Assembly: GCF_900182925.1 (NCBI RefSeq)
Contig: NZ_LT900024.1
Coordinates: 310,001 to 374,000, forward strand
Length of the DNA: 64,000 bases
Direction of reading: 5' to 3'
DNA from: Psychrobacter sp. LV10R520-6
Lineage (GTDB): Bacteria; Pseudomonadota; Gammaproteobacteria; Pseudomonadales; Moraxellaceae
Below the pieces are notes generated by a model that saw nothing but the letters and a program-made list of their open reading frames with translations, was not told where the DNA came from and ran no database searches. The position numbers and the translations under genes are program-made. Below are positions 20,424 through 28,852 of this stretch, piece by piece. Each line of letters starts with the position of its first letter. Position 1 is the first letter of the stretch.

Positions 20424-21509
20424 TACCAAACCCAAAATATATAGTATAATTCAGCTATGACTATACCAACAGACACCCTAAAAGATCATGACTTTGGCAA
20501 ACTCTCGAAGACCGAGAGTAACCCCAGAGCTCGCCAACGTCTCCTTATGCTATATCAATATAGCATAGGCAAAGCCACTAACGATATTGCCAAAGACCTC
20601 TACATTCACCCTGAAACTGCCAGACGCACCAAGAAACGTTATCTTCAACGGGGACTTGACAGTATCTATGACCGTCCCCGCCGAGGTCGACACAGCAAAC
20701 TGGCGGAATCCGACATAGATGCCTTCAAAGCCATGATCGTATCTGAGCAAGAAAAGCGAGCTGGCGGTCGTCTAACCGGTCAAGACATCCAACAGATAGC
20801 CAAAGAACACTATAACGCTCACTATACCGTTAACGGTATTTACGAGATGTTAAAGCGTATCGGTATGAGCTGGATAAGTGCTCGTAGTCAACACCCAAAA
20901 GCAGATGAAGAAGTACAAGAAACTTTTAAAAAAACTTTATAACCCGTGTCAAAGAGGTATTACCTGAAGGTATTGACTGTCAACAAGTCGATATCTGGTT
21001 TCAAGATGAAACTCGCATAGGACAACAAGGATCACTGACTCGAGTCTGGCATTACCGCGGGCAAAGACCTCGGCTTATCAGACAGCAGCAGTTCTTATCA
21101 ACCTATATCTTTGGTGCCTTTTGTCCTAAAACAGGCAACAGTGTGGGACTGATATTACCTTGGGTTAATAAACATACCATGCTCTTGCATATGCAAGAGA
21201 TTAGTAAAGCGGTTCCAAAGGATCGTCATGCGGTTGTGGTTATGGATGGAGCATTGTGGCATCAACCAAGCTTGAATCAGTCTAATGTAACGATGCTTAA
21301 ACTGCCGCCTTATTCACCTGAGTTAAACCCTTCTGAAAACGTCTGGCAGTATCTTAAGCAAAACGAGTTGTCTAATCGCTGTTATGAGAGCTACGAATCC
21401 ATTGTCAGCGCTGCCTGTATGGCTTGGAATAAGTTGCTTGAGCAGCCAGAGAGAATTCAGTCATTGACTACTCGGACTTGGGCGCAACTTTAATTATTGG
21501 GATTAGTAT
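20424..21509 (+). mobile_element. IS630-family insertion sequence inside tnpA
   Basis: This element of about 1086 bp is flanked by TA on both sides (20422-20423 and 21510-21511), the target duplication typical of the IS630/Tc1/mariner group. Imperfect inverted ends are visible: left TACCAAACCCAA, right end in reverse complement TACTAATCCCAA. Removing the element and one TA restores the tnpA reading frame exactly. One transposase gene in two overlapping phases fills the element. Confidence 0.88.
20457..21493 (+). CDS. IS630-family transposase, probably made by -1 frameshifting
   Basis: The first phase (20457-20942) encodes about 160 residues with a helix-turn-helix region (KATNDIAKDLYIHPETARRTKK). 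The second phase, one base back (from about 20930 to 21493), carries the DDE catalytic domain: WFQDETRIG, VVMDGALWH and LNPSENVWQYLK. The phases meet at a run of seven A (20928-20934) after TTTT. The -1 frame is closed by TAA at 20927-20929, so the overlap is confined to the A-run. That arrangement fits programmed -1 slippage rather than decay. The DDE residues all appear present. The product is used only for IS mobility. Confidence 0.82.
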
Positions 21510-21858
21510 TAATTCCGATAGATGGGTACTGCTTCTTACGAATCATGCGACTTGATACGCCTTTTAAGCTATTAACCAAGACCGATACCCTAACCTTTGG
21601 CGAATAATTAACCAAAAGGTGAACCTGATCGGCCTCACCATCAAACTCAACAAGCCGAGCGTCAAACTTAACACACACCTCATCAAGTATTACTCGTAGG
21701 TCATCAAGCACCTCTTTAGTGAATACCTTGCCTCTATATTTAGTGACAAAGACCAAATGCACATGCAATCTTGAAACTACGTGTCTGCCAAGTCTGAAAC
21801 CGTTTTAAATATTGTTAGACCAAATGTAGAATAGTAAGAAACCATTATAAGTTAAACC

Positions 21859-23012
21859 ATGAAAACGCTCAAGTTACGTATCAAAGACAAGCACACGGTT
21901 CAGCTAAATATCTTAGCTGGGTCGGTTAACTTTGTCTGGAATTACGTTAACGACTTGAGCTTCAAGCATTTACAGCGTACCGGTAAGTTCTTTTCAGCCT
22001 ATGATTTAAGCGCCTACACCAAAGGCAGTGGTGAGTATCTAAACCTGCACAGCCAAACGATTCAGGCTATTAGTGAGACTCATGCTAAGGCTCGTAAGCC
22101 ATTTAAAAAAGCCAAGCTTAATTGGCGCACTAATAACCCTAAAGCAAGTCGCAAGAATCTAGGCTGGATACCGTTTAAGAAATCTGCCATCAAGCCTCTA
22201 GCGACTAGGCAGACTGGTAAGAAGTCATTGAAATCAACCATTCAATTTAGCCTAACGACAGGTAAAAAGTTAGTCATCGACCTATGGGACAGCTACCACT
22301 TAGCCCTATATACCATCAACACTTGTGAGCGGGTGCAAGACAGTCGCGGTCGCTGGTACGCCTGTATTACCGTTAAAGACTTCCCAAAGATTGAGTGCGG
22401 CGCTAATGACGTTGGTATTGACTTGGGTTGTAAAGAGTCCGCAACCACCAGTGAGGGTCAAACGCTTACCGCTAAGATTACTCATAAGTATGCTGAGAAA
22501 TTAGCGACGGCTCAACGCGCTAAGAATAAAAAGCGTGTGCGCTCTATTCACGCTAAGATTAAAAACACCCGCCAAGATTTGATTCATAAATTCACTACTG
22601 GGTTAATAAAGACCAATAACCTAATTGTGGTCGGTAAACTTCACTCTAAATCATTCACTTCAAGCAATCTAGCCAAATCCGTCTATGACGCTGGTTGGTT
22701 TGAAATTAAGCGGCATGAGCGAGGATAAAGCAAAGCACTGCTTTGCCCGAGTGCAAGGCGTAGGGCTATGCCCCAGTTGATTATAAATGCGCGAACGCAG
22801 GTTGCCATTATGACGAGGTGAATGAAAGCGACACCACCCAAACTTGCTCGTGTTGCGGCTCACGCCAAAACAGTCCGAAAGGTAGAGCTGATTTGCGAAT
22901 AAGAGAATGGACTTGCGAGTGCGGTGTCACTTATGACCGCGATATTAATGCGGCAAAGAACATTCTCGCGCTCGGGCTTGAGCGTCTAGCAGTAGGAATC
23001 CCCTCCGTTTAG
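21859..23012 (+). pseudogene. tnpB: Disrupted TnpB (IS200/IS605 RNA-guided nuclease), copy 1
   Basis: The frame from 21859 matches the intact TnpB at 39910-41004 up to FEIKR, then meets a 59-bp insertion (22716-22774) that shifts frame and adds stops. Beyond the insertion the frame resumes with YKCANAGCHYDEVNES and the zinc-finger and RuvC-III region (CSCCGSRQ, CECGVTYDRDINAAKN). The N-terminal part and the last 64 codons are otherwise well conserved, which suggests recent inactivation. Without the C-terminal part the truncated product would lack one RuvC catalytic Asp. Confidence 0.87.
22716..22774 (+). repeat. 59-bp double-hairpin insertion in tnpB copy 1
   Basis: Aligning the two tnpB copies shows an extra 59 bp here. 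It contains a perfect 8-bp palindrome arm pair (GCAAAGCA, one C, TGCTTTGC; 22730-22746) and a second weaker hairpin (GGCGTA...TATGCC, 22758-22773). No ORF is present. Its compact hairpin structure resembles REP/BIME-type repeats, but I do not recognise the family. Confidence 0.75.
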
Positions 23013-23025
23013 GGAGGGGAGGAAG

Positions 23026-23775
23026 TCAAACGGCTGTGTAACCACCATCAACGAGAAGACTTGCTCCTGTAATAAATGATGCATCATCGCTTGCTAAGAA
23101 AAGTACTGTTTTAGCTACTTCTTCTGGTCTACCTAATCGACCAATTGGATGAAGGGCAACAAGTTCTTGCTTCTCTTCAGTTGATAGATCTTTAAGCAAA
23201 GGTGTTTCAATGTATCCAGGGTTAACGTTATTAATTCGGATACCTCTAGAAGAATATTCAGCACTAGCTGTTTGTGTCAATAGTTTTACGCCGCCTTTTG
23301 TTGCACCGTAAGCTCCGAGTGTTTTTCTACCGACAAATCCGTGAATGGAGTCGGCATTAACAATTGCTCCACCGTTTTCCTGTTTCAGCATTTGAGTGAT
23401 CGCATATTTATTACATAAGAACACACCATTTAAATTGATATCAATTATTTTTTTCCAATCAGAGTAGTCTGTTTCATGTATTAGAGAAAAAATTGCAATT
23501 CCAGCATTAGCAAAGAATACATCAAGTTGACCGTATTTTTCGACAGTAGAGTCAACTAAGTGTTCAACTTCATCCTCGTTTGATACATCTGCTTTAATAA
23601 AAACGGTTTCATATCCATCAGCATTTAACTTCTTGGATAATTTTTCTCCAGTAGTCGATATATCTGAGATCACAACATTCGCGCCTTCCTTGGCAAACTC
23701 AATTACTGTTGACTCACCAATTCCACTTGCTCCACCTGTGACAATGACTGTTTTGTTTTTAAAACGTTCTGTCAT
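23026..23775 (-). CDS. SDR-family NAD(P)-dependent oxidoreductase, probably acquired
   Basis: This is a 249-residue classical short-chain dehydrogenase/reductase. It has the cofactor motif TGGASGIGES at residues 14-23, NAG at residues 90-92 (in FANAGIA), the YGATK form of the catalytic YxxxK near residue 155, and a SLLVDGGY C-terminus. The substrate cannot be told. Codon use is AT-rich, and the ribosome-binding site GAGGAGG, 9 bases before the ATG, is strong and Firmicutes-like, unlike its neighbours. The upstream region is extremely AT-rich. The final Val codon and the TGA stop are supplied by the end of the IS200/IS605 element. Horizontal origin is inferred from these features. Confidence 0.85.
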   Translation of the reverse strand: MTERFKNKTVIVTGGASGIGESTVIEFAKEGANVVISDISTTGEKLSKKLNADGYETVFIKADVSNEDEVEHLVDSTVEKYGQLDVFFANAGIAIFSLIHETDYSDWKKIIDINLNGVFLCNKYAITQMLKQENGGAIVNADSIHGFVGRKTLGAYGATKGGVKLLTQTASAEYSSRGIRINNVNPGYIETPLLKDLSTEEKQELVALHPIGRLGRPEEVAKTVLFLASDDASFITGASLLVDGGYTAV

Positions 23776-24209
23776 AATACATCCTCCTCTTTCTTTAAAA
23801 AGTTTAAGATCTTATAGATCTACGGTAGCATATATATATATATTATTTTACAATATTTGTCTTTATGCCGTAAATAAACTTTTTTCTACCAGCCATTTAG
23901 TGGATAGTTTTTTTATCTTTATCGTATCGTACATAATATAATTTAATACATGAAATGTTATAAAATCGTGTATCCCGAATCCTTTAACCAAAGGGTTCTT
24001 TTTTTATGCCAGTCTATGTGTGTGATAAGGCGTCAGAGTAGTGATGTGTCAGCTTAACCATTAGCCAACGCTCATGTTATGATAGCGCCGATCTCAAGGT
24101 GATAATGGCTGGATATTACCGACGTTTGCATGCTGGTAGTTAAAATAACAGCGGTTGGCTGTACAAAGGCGGCTATCGCTACGTTTACCTCTATAAGCTG
24201 AGACCCACT
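23776..24209. other. AT-rich intergenic region between the SDR gene and the TonB-like gene
   Basis: The left part (23800-23960) is very AT-rich, with an AGATCT-TAT-AGATCT inverted repeat close to the SDR start and a TATATA run. An orphan hairpin followed by T6 is listed at 23977-24005. TGTTATGAT at 24075-24083 resembles an extended -10 for the TonB-like gene. No gene is seen. Confidence 0.5.
23977..24005 (+). terminator. Orphan terminator-like hairpin
   Basis: GAATCCTTT pairs with AAAGGGTTC (one G-T pair) over a 4-base loop, followed by six T. No intact plus-strand gene lies directly upstream, so it may be a leftover of a lost or imported gene. Confidence 0.6.
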
Positions 24210-25097
24210 GTGGCCCATATCAAAGACTCGCAAAGCTATCACTTTTCAGCGCAAGTACCCGCGCGTAATTTTAGCTTGCCGATGGCTATTGTTGTTTCGA
24301 TGGCAGCACATGCGCTGCTTATCTTTGGCGTTAGTTTTTCTATGGGCCAAGACCCAGCCGCATTAATTCAAGATGTCGCTAAAGCGATGACCGAAAATAT
24401 GCAGCCGAACGAAGACGCTCATTTTATAGCTAATGCCTCACAAGAGGGCGGCGGTAAGGTGCAACAGCATTTAAGGCAGGAGAGCGCACAGACCAGTCCA
24501 TTATCTGCCGAGCAGATAAACGAGACCCAAGATGTGATCGATTTGCAGCGGCAAGTCCGCCAGCAGCGTTATCAAGAAAGCTATCTACGGACAACATTGA
24601 GCTGGCGTCAGGCCAGTGTAGAGTCAGATAACGACAGCAAGCAAGCGCAAGATGATCTGGCCGCGCAAGAAGAGCGGCTACGTAAGCAAATCGCTACTTT
24701 AGAAGCGCAACTGTCTCAGCGTCAGCAGCTGTATGCGACCAAGTCGAAAGTGGTGACCGTGGATAGTAATTCAACCACACGCGGCGCGGCAGCTGATTAT
24801 ATTGATACTTTCCGTGAGCATGTCGAGCGTGTGGGCAACCTTCATTACCCCGTACAAGCACGAGCGCAAGGCATCACCGGCGAAGTACGTCTGATGGTCA
24901 TTATCAGCGATGATGGTAATATCAAAGCCATTCGCCTGCTTGAAAGCTCAGACTCAACAATCTTGGACGAAGCGGCTAAACAGTCAGTACGACAAGCCGC
25001 GCCCTTTGGTAAATTTACCAAAGACATGAGCGATATTGTCGAGCTGCGCTTGATTCGTACCTATCGTTATAGTGATACGGTGGAAGTGACTTATTAA
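24210..25097 (+). CDS. TonB-family C-terminal domain protein
   Basis: This 295-residue protein probably spans the inner membrane once. A short cytoplasmic N-terminus is followed by a hydrophobic helix at about residues 24-43, a Gln/Glu-rich coiled-coil-like periplasmic region (about 105-180), and a TonB C-terminal domain. That domain shows YPVQARAQGITGEVRLMVII near residues 211-230 and ends with a VELRLIRTYRY strand. Such proteins couple proton-motive force to outer-membrane transporters, but no exbBD lie nearby and the partner is unknown. The start is GTG at 24210; the frame has no upstream ATG before the stop at 24141. The ribosome-binding site is weak. Confidence 0.8.
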   Translation: MAHIKDSQSYHFSAQVPARNFSLPMAIVVSMAAHALLIFGVSFSMGQDPAALIQDVAKAMTENMQPNEDAHFIANASQEGGGKVQQHLRQESAQTSPLSAEQINETQDVIDLQRQVRQQRYQESYLRTTLSWRQASVESDNDSKQAQDDLAAQEERLRKQIATLEAQLSQRQQLYATKSKVVTVDSNSTTRGAAADYIDTFREHVERVGNLHYPVQARAQGITGEVRLMVIISDDGNIKAIRLLESSDSTILDEAAKQSVRQAAPFGKFTKDMSDIVELRLIRTYRYSDTVEVTY

Positions 25098-25181
25098 GAC
25101 TATAGTTTAAGACCACAGTTAAAATTTGATTTTAAGTTCAATTTTTATAAAAATAAAGCCATAGAATAAAGAAGAGTAAGT

Positions 25182-26057
25182 ATGGAATTTTTAGGATTTA
25201 CGCTGGATATCGCCGCGCTGACCGACAGTGCTTTAACGTTGCTATTTAAAGTCATCTTAGCGCTACTGATATTTGTAGTGGGACGCTGGCTGGCCAAAAA
25301 AGCCATCGGCGTTGCTAAACGCATTATGGTGCGGAGCCGTTTAGATGATACGGTAGCCAGTTTTTTGAGCCGCTTGCTATACGGCGTTTTATTGGTGATA
25401 GTCGCCCTAGCGGCGCTCAGTAAAGTTGGTGTACAGACGACTTCGGTTGTCGCTATATTAGGTGGTGCAGCCATTGCAATTGGTCTCTCACTAAAGGATC
25501 AGCTGTCAAACTTTGCCGCTGGTATCATGATTGTGACCTTTCGTCCGTTTGTGCGTGGCGACTATATACAGATCAATGGTTTTACCGGTACGGTTACTGA
25601 GATTACCTTAATTAATACTCATCTGACGACGATTAACAATCACGATATTATTGTCCCAAATAGCGAAATCACTACCTCAGCCACCACCAATTATACTTCG
25701 CTGCCCAATCGCCGCGTGGATATCACCATAGGTATTGGCTATGATGCAGACATCAAAACAGCAAAAGATATCATGCTGAGTTTGGCCAAAAACAATCCTA
25801 TTGCTTTTAGTGATCCTGCGCCTATCGTGCGAGTCACCAATTTGGGTGATAATTCGGTTGATTTGACTTTGAATGTTTGGACCACTAATGCGGATTGGTG
25901 GGACATGCAGTGCGATTTACTTGAGCAACTTAAATACGCGCTTGACGATAATAAAATTGATATCCCATTTCCGCAGCGCAGTGTGCATGTTAAAGGCTTG
26001 GATATGTTGGTCAATAATATGGATCAATCGCAAAAGCTACCAATAAATAAAGACTAA
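25182..26057 (+). CDS. Small-conductance mechanosensitive channel, MscS family
   Basis: This 291-residue membrane protein has three hydrophobic helices in its first 125 residues. The pore helix region GGAAIAIGLSLKDQLSNFAA (about residues 95-114) is followed by the beta domain with RGDYIQINGFTGTVTEITLI and IIVPNSEI, all hallmarks of MscS. It would release osmolytes on hypo-osmotic shock. The ATG at 25182 follows AAGAAGAGTAAGT. It ends 6 bases before the convergent ybeY end. Confidence 0.9.
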   Translation: MEFLGFTLDIAALTDSALTLLFKVILALLIFVVGRWLAKKAIGVAKRIMVRSRLDDTVASFLSRLLYGVLLVIVALAALSKVGVQTTSVVAILGGAAIAIGLSLKDQLSNFAAGIMIVTFRPFVRGDYIQINGFTGTVTEITLINTHLTTINNHDIIVPNSEITTSATTNYTSLPNRRVDITIGIGYDADIKTAKDIMLSLAKNNPIAFSDPAPIVRVTNLGDNSVDLTLNVWTTNADWWDMQCDLLEQLKYALDDNKIDIPFPQRSVHVKGLDMLVNNMDQSQKLPINKD

Positions 26058-26062
26058 AGCGG

Positions 26063-26710
26063 TTAAAGATAAGGGTTGGGCAGTGCTAAGCGTTTTAAAA
26101 TATCAATCTCAAAACTTTCCATCTCGTCTTGCTCAGCTTGCCCAGTCATATGATCGAAGCCAAACAAATGCAGCACGCCATGTATCAATAAATGGCTGAT
26201 GTGTTGCGCCACGGTTTTATCTTGCTCAGCGGCTTCACGCACCACCACTTCGTGACAAATAATCAGCTCACCCAATAGCAATGTCGGCATCAGCTCAATA
26301 ATGTTGGCCGGCATCTCGCTTGGATAGGATAAAATGTTGGTCGGATGATCCTTACCGCGCGCTTCTAAGTTCAGCTCGCGTCCTTCAATGCCATCAGTAA
26401 TATAAATATCCAGCGCTTTGGGCTTTTGTTGCCATAACTCATCATCAATATCGGCAAAGTAAGGCAAATTAAGACCACTTTGAAGCCGCTGATCAATATA
26501 GTCCAAGGTCGCTATCAACACTGGTTGTAACGCCTGTTCTGTATAAAAAGTATCTAACAGCTCGGCATCAACACCGTCTATGTCAAAGCTATCTGCGGCG
26601 CTAATGTTTAGCTCAGGCTGATTTGGGTTATTGGCATGCTTGTTGTTTGTATCTGGGTTATGCATATCGGTATCATTCACATTAAGGTCTTCGTGATGAG
26701 ATTGGCTCAT
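26063..26710 (-). CDS. ybeY: Endoribonuclease YbeY (16S rRNA maturation)
   Basis: YbeY is a metal-dependent RNase acting in 16S rRNA 3' maturation and ribosome quality control. The zinc-binding motif HGVLHLFGFDH is visible near residues 181-191, matching HGxLHLxGxDH. The product has 215 residues; about 50 acidic, Asn-rich residues precede the conserved domain, making it longer than the usual 150-160. AAAGGATATAATA precedes the ATG at 26710. The PhoH-like gene ybeZ lies upstream on the same strand, the usual pairing, but here a terminator lies between them. Confidence 0.92.
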   Translation of the reverse strand: MSQSHHEDLNVNDTDMHNPDTNNKHANNPNQPELNISAADSFDIDGVDAELLDTFYTEQALQPVLIATLDYIDQRLQSGLNLPYFADIDDELWQQKPKALDIYITDGIEGRELNLEARGKDHPTNILSYPSEMPANIIELMPTLLLGELIICHEVVVREAAEQDKTVAQHISHLLIHGVLHLFGFDHMTGQAEQDEMESFEIDILKRLALPNPYL

Positions 26711-26754
26711 TATTATATCCTTTGTCTATTGCCTTTATCTTATTAAGATTAAAC

Positions 26755-26784
26755 CATAAAAAACCGGACAAAAATATCCGGTTT
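26755..26784. terminator. Bidirectional terminator between ybeZ and ybeY
   Basis: AAAAACCGGA pairs with TCCGGTTTTT over a short A-rich loop, with A and T runs on either side. It should end the ybeZ transcript on the minus strand before ybeY. Confidence 0.8.
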
Positions 26785-26819
26785 TTTATTTTAATAAACC
26801 ATAAGTTCATTAGTATGAA

Positions 26820-27908
26820 CTATAACTTAGCCGCCGCATGAGCAATGGCCTCTCGGCGATCTTGCTCAGCCATACGCTCTTGCTTGCGCTTCTCTCTGAG
26901 CCTTTCTTCCTTCTCATCAAACACATCATACGCTTCAACAATTTTTTGTACCAACTGATGGCGTACCACGTCTTTTGAATCAAATTTGGTGATATGAATC
27001 TCTTCAATGTCGCTTAAGATTTCCATTGCTTGTGCCAGCCCTGACTTACTACCACGCGGCAAATCGACTTGTGTGATGTCACCAGTAATAACCGCACGTG
27101 AACCAAAACCTAAGCGCGTTAAAAACATTTTCATCTGCTCAGGGGTGGTATTTTGCGCCTCATCTAAGATCACAAATGAATTGTTCAGTGTACGACCACG
27201 CATATAAGCCAATGGCGCAACCTCAATCTCTTGGCGCTCAAGCATTTTGCCAACTTTTTCAAAACCTATCATCTCATACAGCGCGTCATATAATGGGCGC
27301 AAATAAGGGTCGATTTTTTGGGTTAAGTCGCCAGGTAAGAAACCCAACTTTTCACCGGCCTCAACTGCTGGACGCACCAGCAAGATACGTTCAATCTCAT
27401 TGCGCTCTAACATATCAACCGCACAGGCTACTGCCAGATAAGTTTTGCCGGTACCTGCAGGGCCAATACCAAATGACACATCAGAAGATAGAATATCCCT
27501 AACGTAGCGCTGCTGATTGCCACCACGCGGCACGATTTTGCCATTACGAGTACGCAGGCTGACAGGCGTAAAGTCGCTAGGCGAATCTAAATCATTTTTA
27601 TCCTCGCTAGCTGCGGTCTGCTCATCGTCTTCTATATCTTGGTCGCGTGAAATACTCGATTGGATAATGAGATGGAGCTCTTCTGGGCTAATGTCTTTAG
27701 TGTTTTGGGTTTCATCAACTAGCTTATATAAGATACGTTCACCGCGCTCAACGTCTATCAACTCGCCACTTAGGCAGAAATCACCTTGGCGCTGGCTAAT
27801 TTTGATATTGAGGCGATTTTGGATATATTTCATGTGACTATTATATTCACCAAGCACAGTTTTGAGCTGGGCTGGGGTCAATGATTCGAATTTTATACGG
27901 CGGCTCAT
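26820..27908 (-). CDS. ybeZ: PhoH-like ATPase YbeZ
   Basis: This is a 362-residue PhoH-family P-loop protein. The Walker A motif GPAGTGKTYLAV and the Walker B-type VILDEAQNTTPEQMKMFL are clear. The N-terminal 90 residues look like the RNA-binding-like domain of this family. YbeZ works with YbeY in RNA metabolism in other bacteria. I start it at the ATG at 27908 (MSRRIKFES), where family similarity begins. The frame extends 42 codons further upstream, but that stretch would cross the perfect inverted repeat at 27947-27990 and is hydrophobic and unlike the family. No strong ribosome-binding site is seen. Confidence 0.9.
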   Translation of the reverse strand: MSRRIKFESLTPAQLKTVLGEYNSHMKYIQNRLNIKISQRQGDFCLSGELIDVERGERILYKLVDETQNTKDISPEELHLIIQSSISRDQDIEDDEQTAASEDKNDLDSPSDFTPVSLRTRNGKIVPRGGNQQRYVRDILSSDVSFGIGPAGTGKTYLAVACAVDMLERNEIERILLVRPAVEAGEKLGFLPGDLTQKIDPYLRPLYDALYEMIGFEKVGKMLERQEIEVAPLAYMRGRTLNNSFVILDEAQNTTPEQMKMFLTRLGFGSRAVITGDITQVDLPRGSKSGLAQAMEILSDIEEIHITKFDSKDVVRHQLVQKIVEAYDVFDEKEERLREKRKQERMAEQDRREAIAHAAAKL

Positions 27909-27946
27909 GGAGTCAGTCAAGCGATTATCCTTGTATTGGTTGCCCC

Positions 27947-27990
27947 AATGATGTGGTGTTATAACATCGTGGTTATAACACCACATCATT
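27947..27990. repeat. Perfect 19-bp inverted repeat upstream of ybeZ
   Basis: AATGATGTGGTGTTATAAC (27947-27965) and its exact reverse complement (27972-27990) are separated by only 6 bases. There is no T-run on either side, so it is not a standard terminator. It lies about 40 bases upstream of the ybeZ start and may be a leader hairpin or a protein-binding site. Confidence 0.8.
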
Positions 27991-28197
27991 GATAGGCTAA
28001 TATATAAAGTGCTAAAAAAGGTTATGAGATTCAAAATACTATTTTTTACAGATTATATCTTAAAGGCTGTTTTTTAAAGTGACGGTCAACAAGGCTGCTA
28101 AAAAAATTAATAGGAATGAAAGTAAAGGGACTACTGTCATTATGGTTGAAAGTTTCTAAATTTCAAGCACTGCGCCGCGCTAGACCAAACTGTTTTG

Positions 28198-28342
28198 TAT
28201 ATTAAATGCTAAATAAAAGCGATACGTAGATGAAGGCGCGCAGCTGGTAAAAATTTTCTAGCGTGCTGTGCGCTTCGCCAGACAGAGGCTGCAAAAATTT
28301 CTACCAGCCACACTGTCTCTGTTTTAAAGTGTACTGACTATA
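28198..28342 (+). repeat. TATAGT-ended palindromic repeat, copy 2
   Basis: The right end is GACTATA. The core GCGTGCTGTGCGCTTCGCC with AGAGGCTGCAAAAATTTCTA matches the copy at 37734 closely. The left end (TATATTAAATGCTAAATAAAA) is degenerate. About 145 bp. Confidence 0.65.
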
Positions 28343-28642
28343 TATCGATTGCAATCACCTAACATACCGCTATTATTTGTTTCAGCTATCGATATAGATT
28401 TATTCTCATTTAGCGGTCATTTAACCTTTAACGCACGGGTAGAGCACGCTTAAAAGCAGTCACACTAGTGCTTAGATACAGTGAAGCTCACCGAAATTTG
28501 GGTAATTTATGGTAATCTATTAGCCTCTAATAATTGTTTGGTCATTATCTGTTAGGGGTAATTAAAACTGTATTTACATGAGAAAATAACATTAAAAGAG
28601 ATATTCGAAACAAGCCTGCGAACAGCACGCCAGAAAAACTTA

Positions 28643-28806
28643 CATAGTCAGAACTAAATAAAATGGATACACACCTGGTTTGGTATAACTGGCAAAAATT
28701 TTTCTAGCTTGCTGTGTGACTGCGTCACTCCAGAGGCTTCGAAAATTTCTCCCAGCTATCCTGTATCTGTTTTAAAGCGACTCTATTTTATTTTGAATCA
28801 ACTATA
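28643..28806 (+). repeat. TATAGT-ended palindromic repeat, copy 3
   Basis: It begins CATAGTCAGAACTAAATAAA and ends TTTTGAATCAACTATA, near-inverted ends. The core is almost identical to the copy at 19189 (CTGCGTCACTCCAGAGGCTT). About 164 bp. It ends 46 bases before the ubiH start. Confidence 0.7.
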
Positions 28807-28852
28807 TAACAAAGATGACTGTAATGATGGTAACACCTTAATAGGAATAATA

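Larger units (their letters stand above)
20312..21810 (-). pseudogene. tnpA: Disrupted IS200-type Y1 transposase (tnpA), copy 1
   Basis: The minus-strand frame matches the intact TnpA at 39451-39861 but is broken twice. The original start and second codon (ATG TCA in the intact copy) read ATT TAA here, at 21805-21810. The coding region is also split by the IS630 element at 20424-21509. Across the split the protein reads ...YPSIGIKLWGDALWSP..., colinear with ...YVSINQELWGSALWSP... in the intact copy, so no coding bases were lost. The tyrosine segment VIRQYIEQQ is still present in the distal piece. Confidence 0.88.
20263..23029 (+). mobile_element. IS200/IS605-family element, inactive copy 1
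   Basis: The element carries divergent tnpA (minus) and tnpB (plus). Imperfect hairpins lie near both ends: 20280-20299 (CCTCGCC/GGCGAGG) and 23000-23019 (CCCCTCC/GGAGGGG). Comparison with the intact copy at 39400-41021 sets the ends. Both copies follow TTTAT and end in GAAGTCAA. Removing the IS630 element and the 59-bp insertion leaves about 1620 bp, against 1622 bp for the intact copy. Both genes are broken, so this copy cannot move by itself. Its right end forms the last codon and stop of the neighbouring SDR gene. Confidence 0.88.
27909..28852. other. 944-bp repeat-rich region between ybeZ and ubiH
   Basis: No supported gene. It contains the perfect inverted repeat at 27947-27990, repeat copies at 28198-28342 and 28643-28806, and a short inverted fragment of the same repeat family at about 28605-28642. 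The stretch 28343-28600 shows nothing recognisable. Confidence 0.65.

Noticed and set aside
20457..21493. IS630 transposase as a simple pseudogene
   Set aside because: The frame change coincides with an A7 run, the overlap is minimal, and all DDE motifs are intact, which fits programmed frameshifting better.
27909..28034. Longer N-terminus for ybeZ
   Set aside because: It would translate through the perfect inverted repeat into a hydrophobic stretch unlike the family; the ATG at 27908 fits the family start.
28709..28852. Longer N-terminus for the ubiH gene
   Set aside because: The extension lies in the palindromic repeat; the same peptide-like stretch appears at the unrelated repeat copy near 19250.
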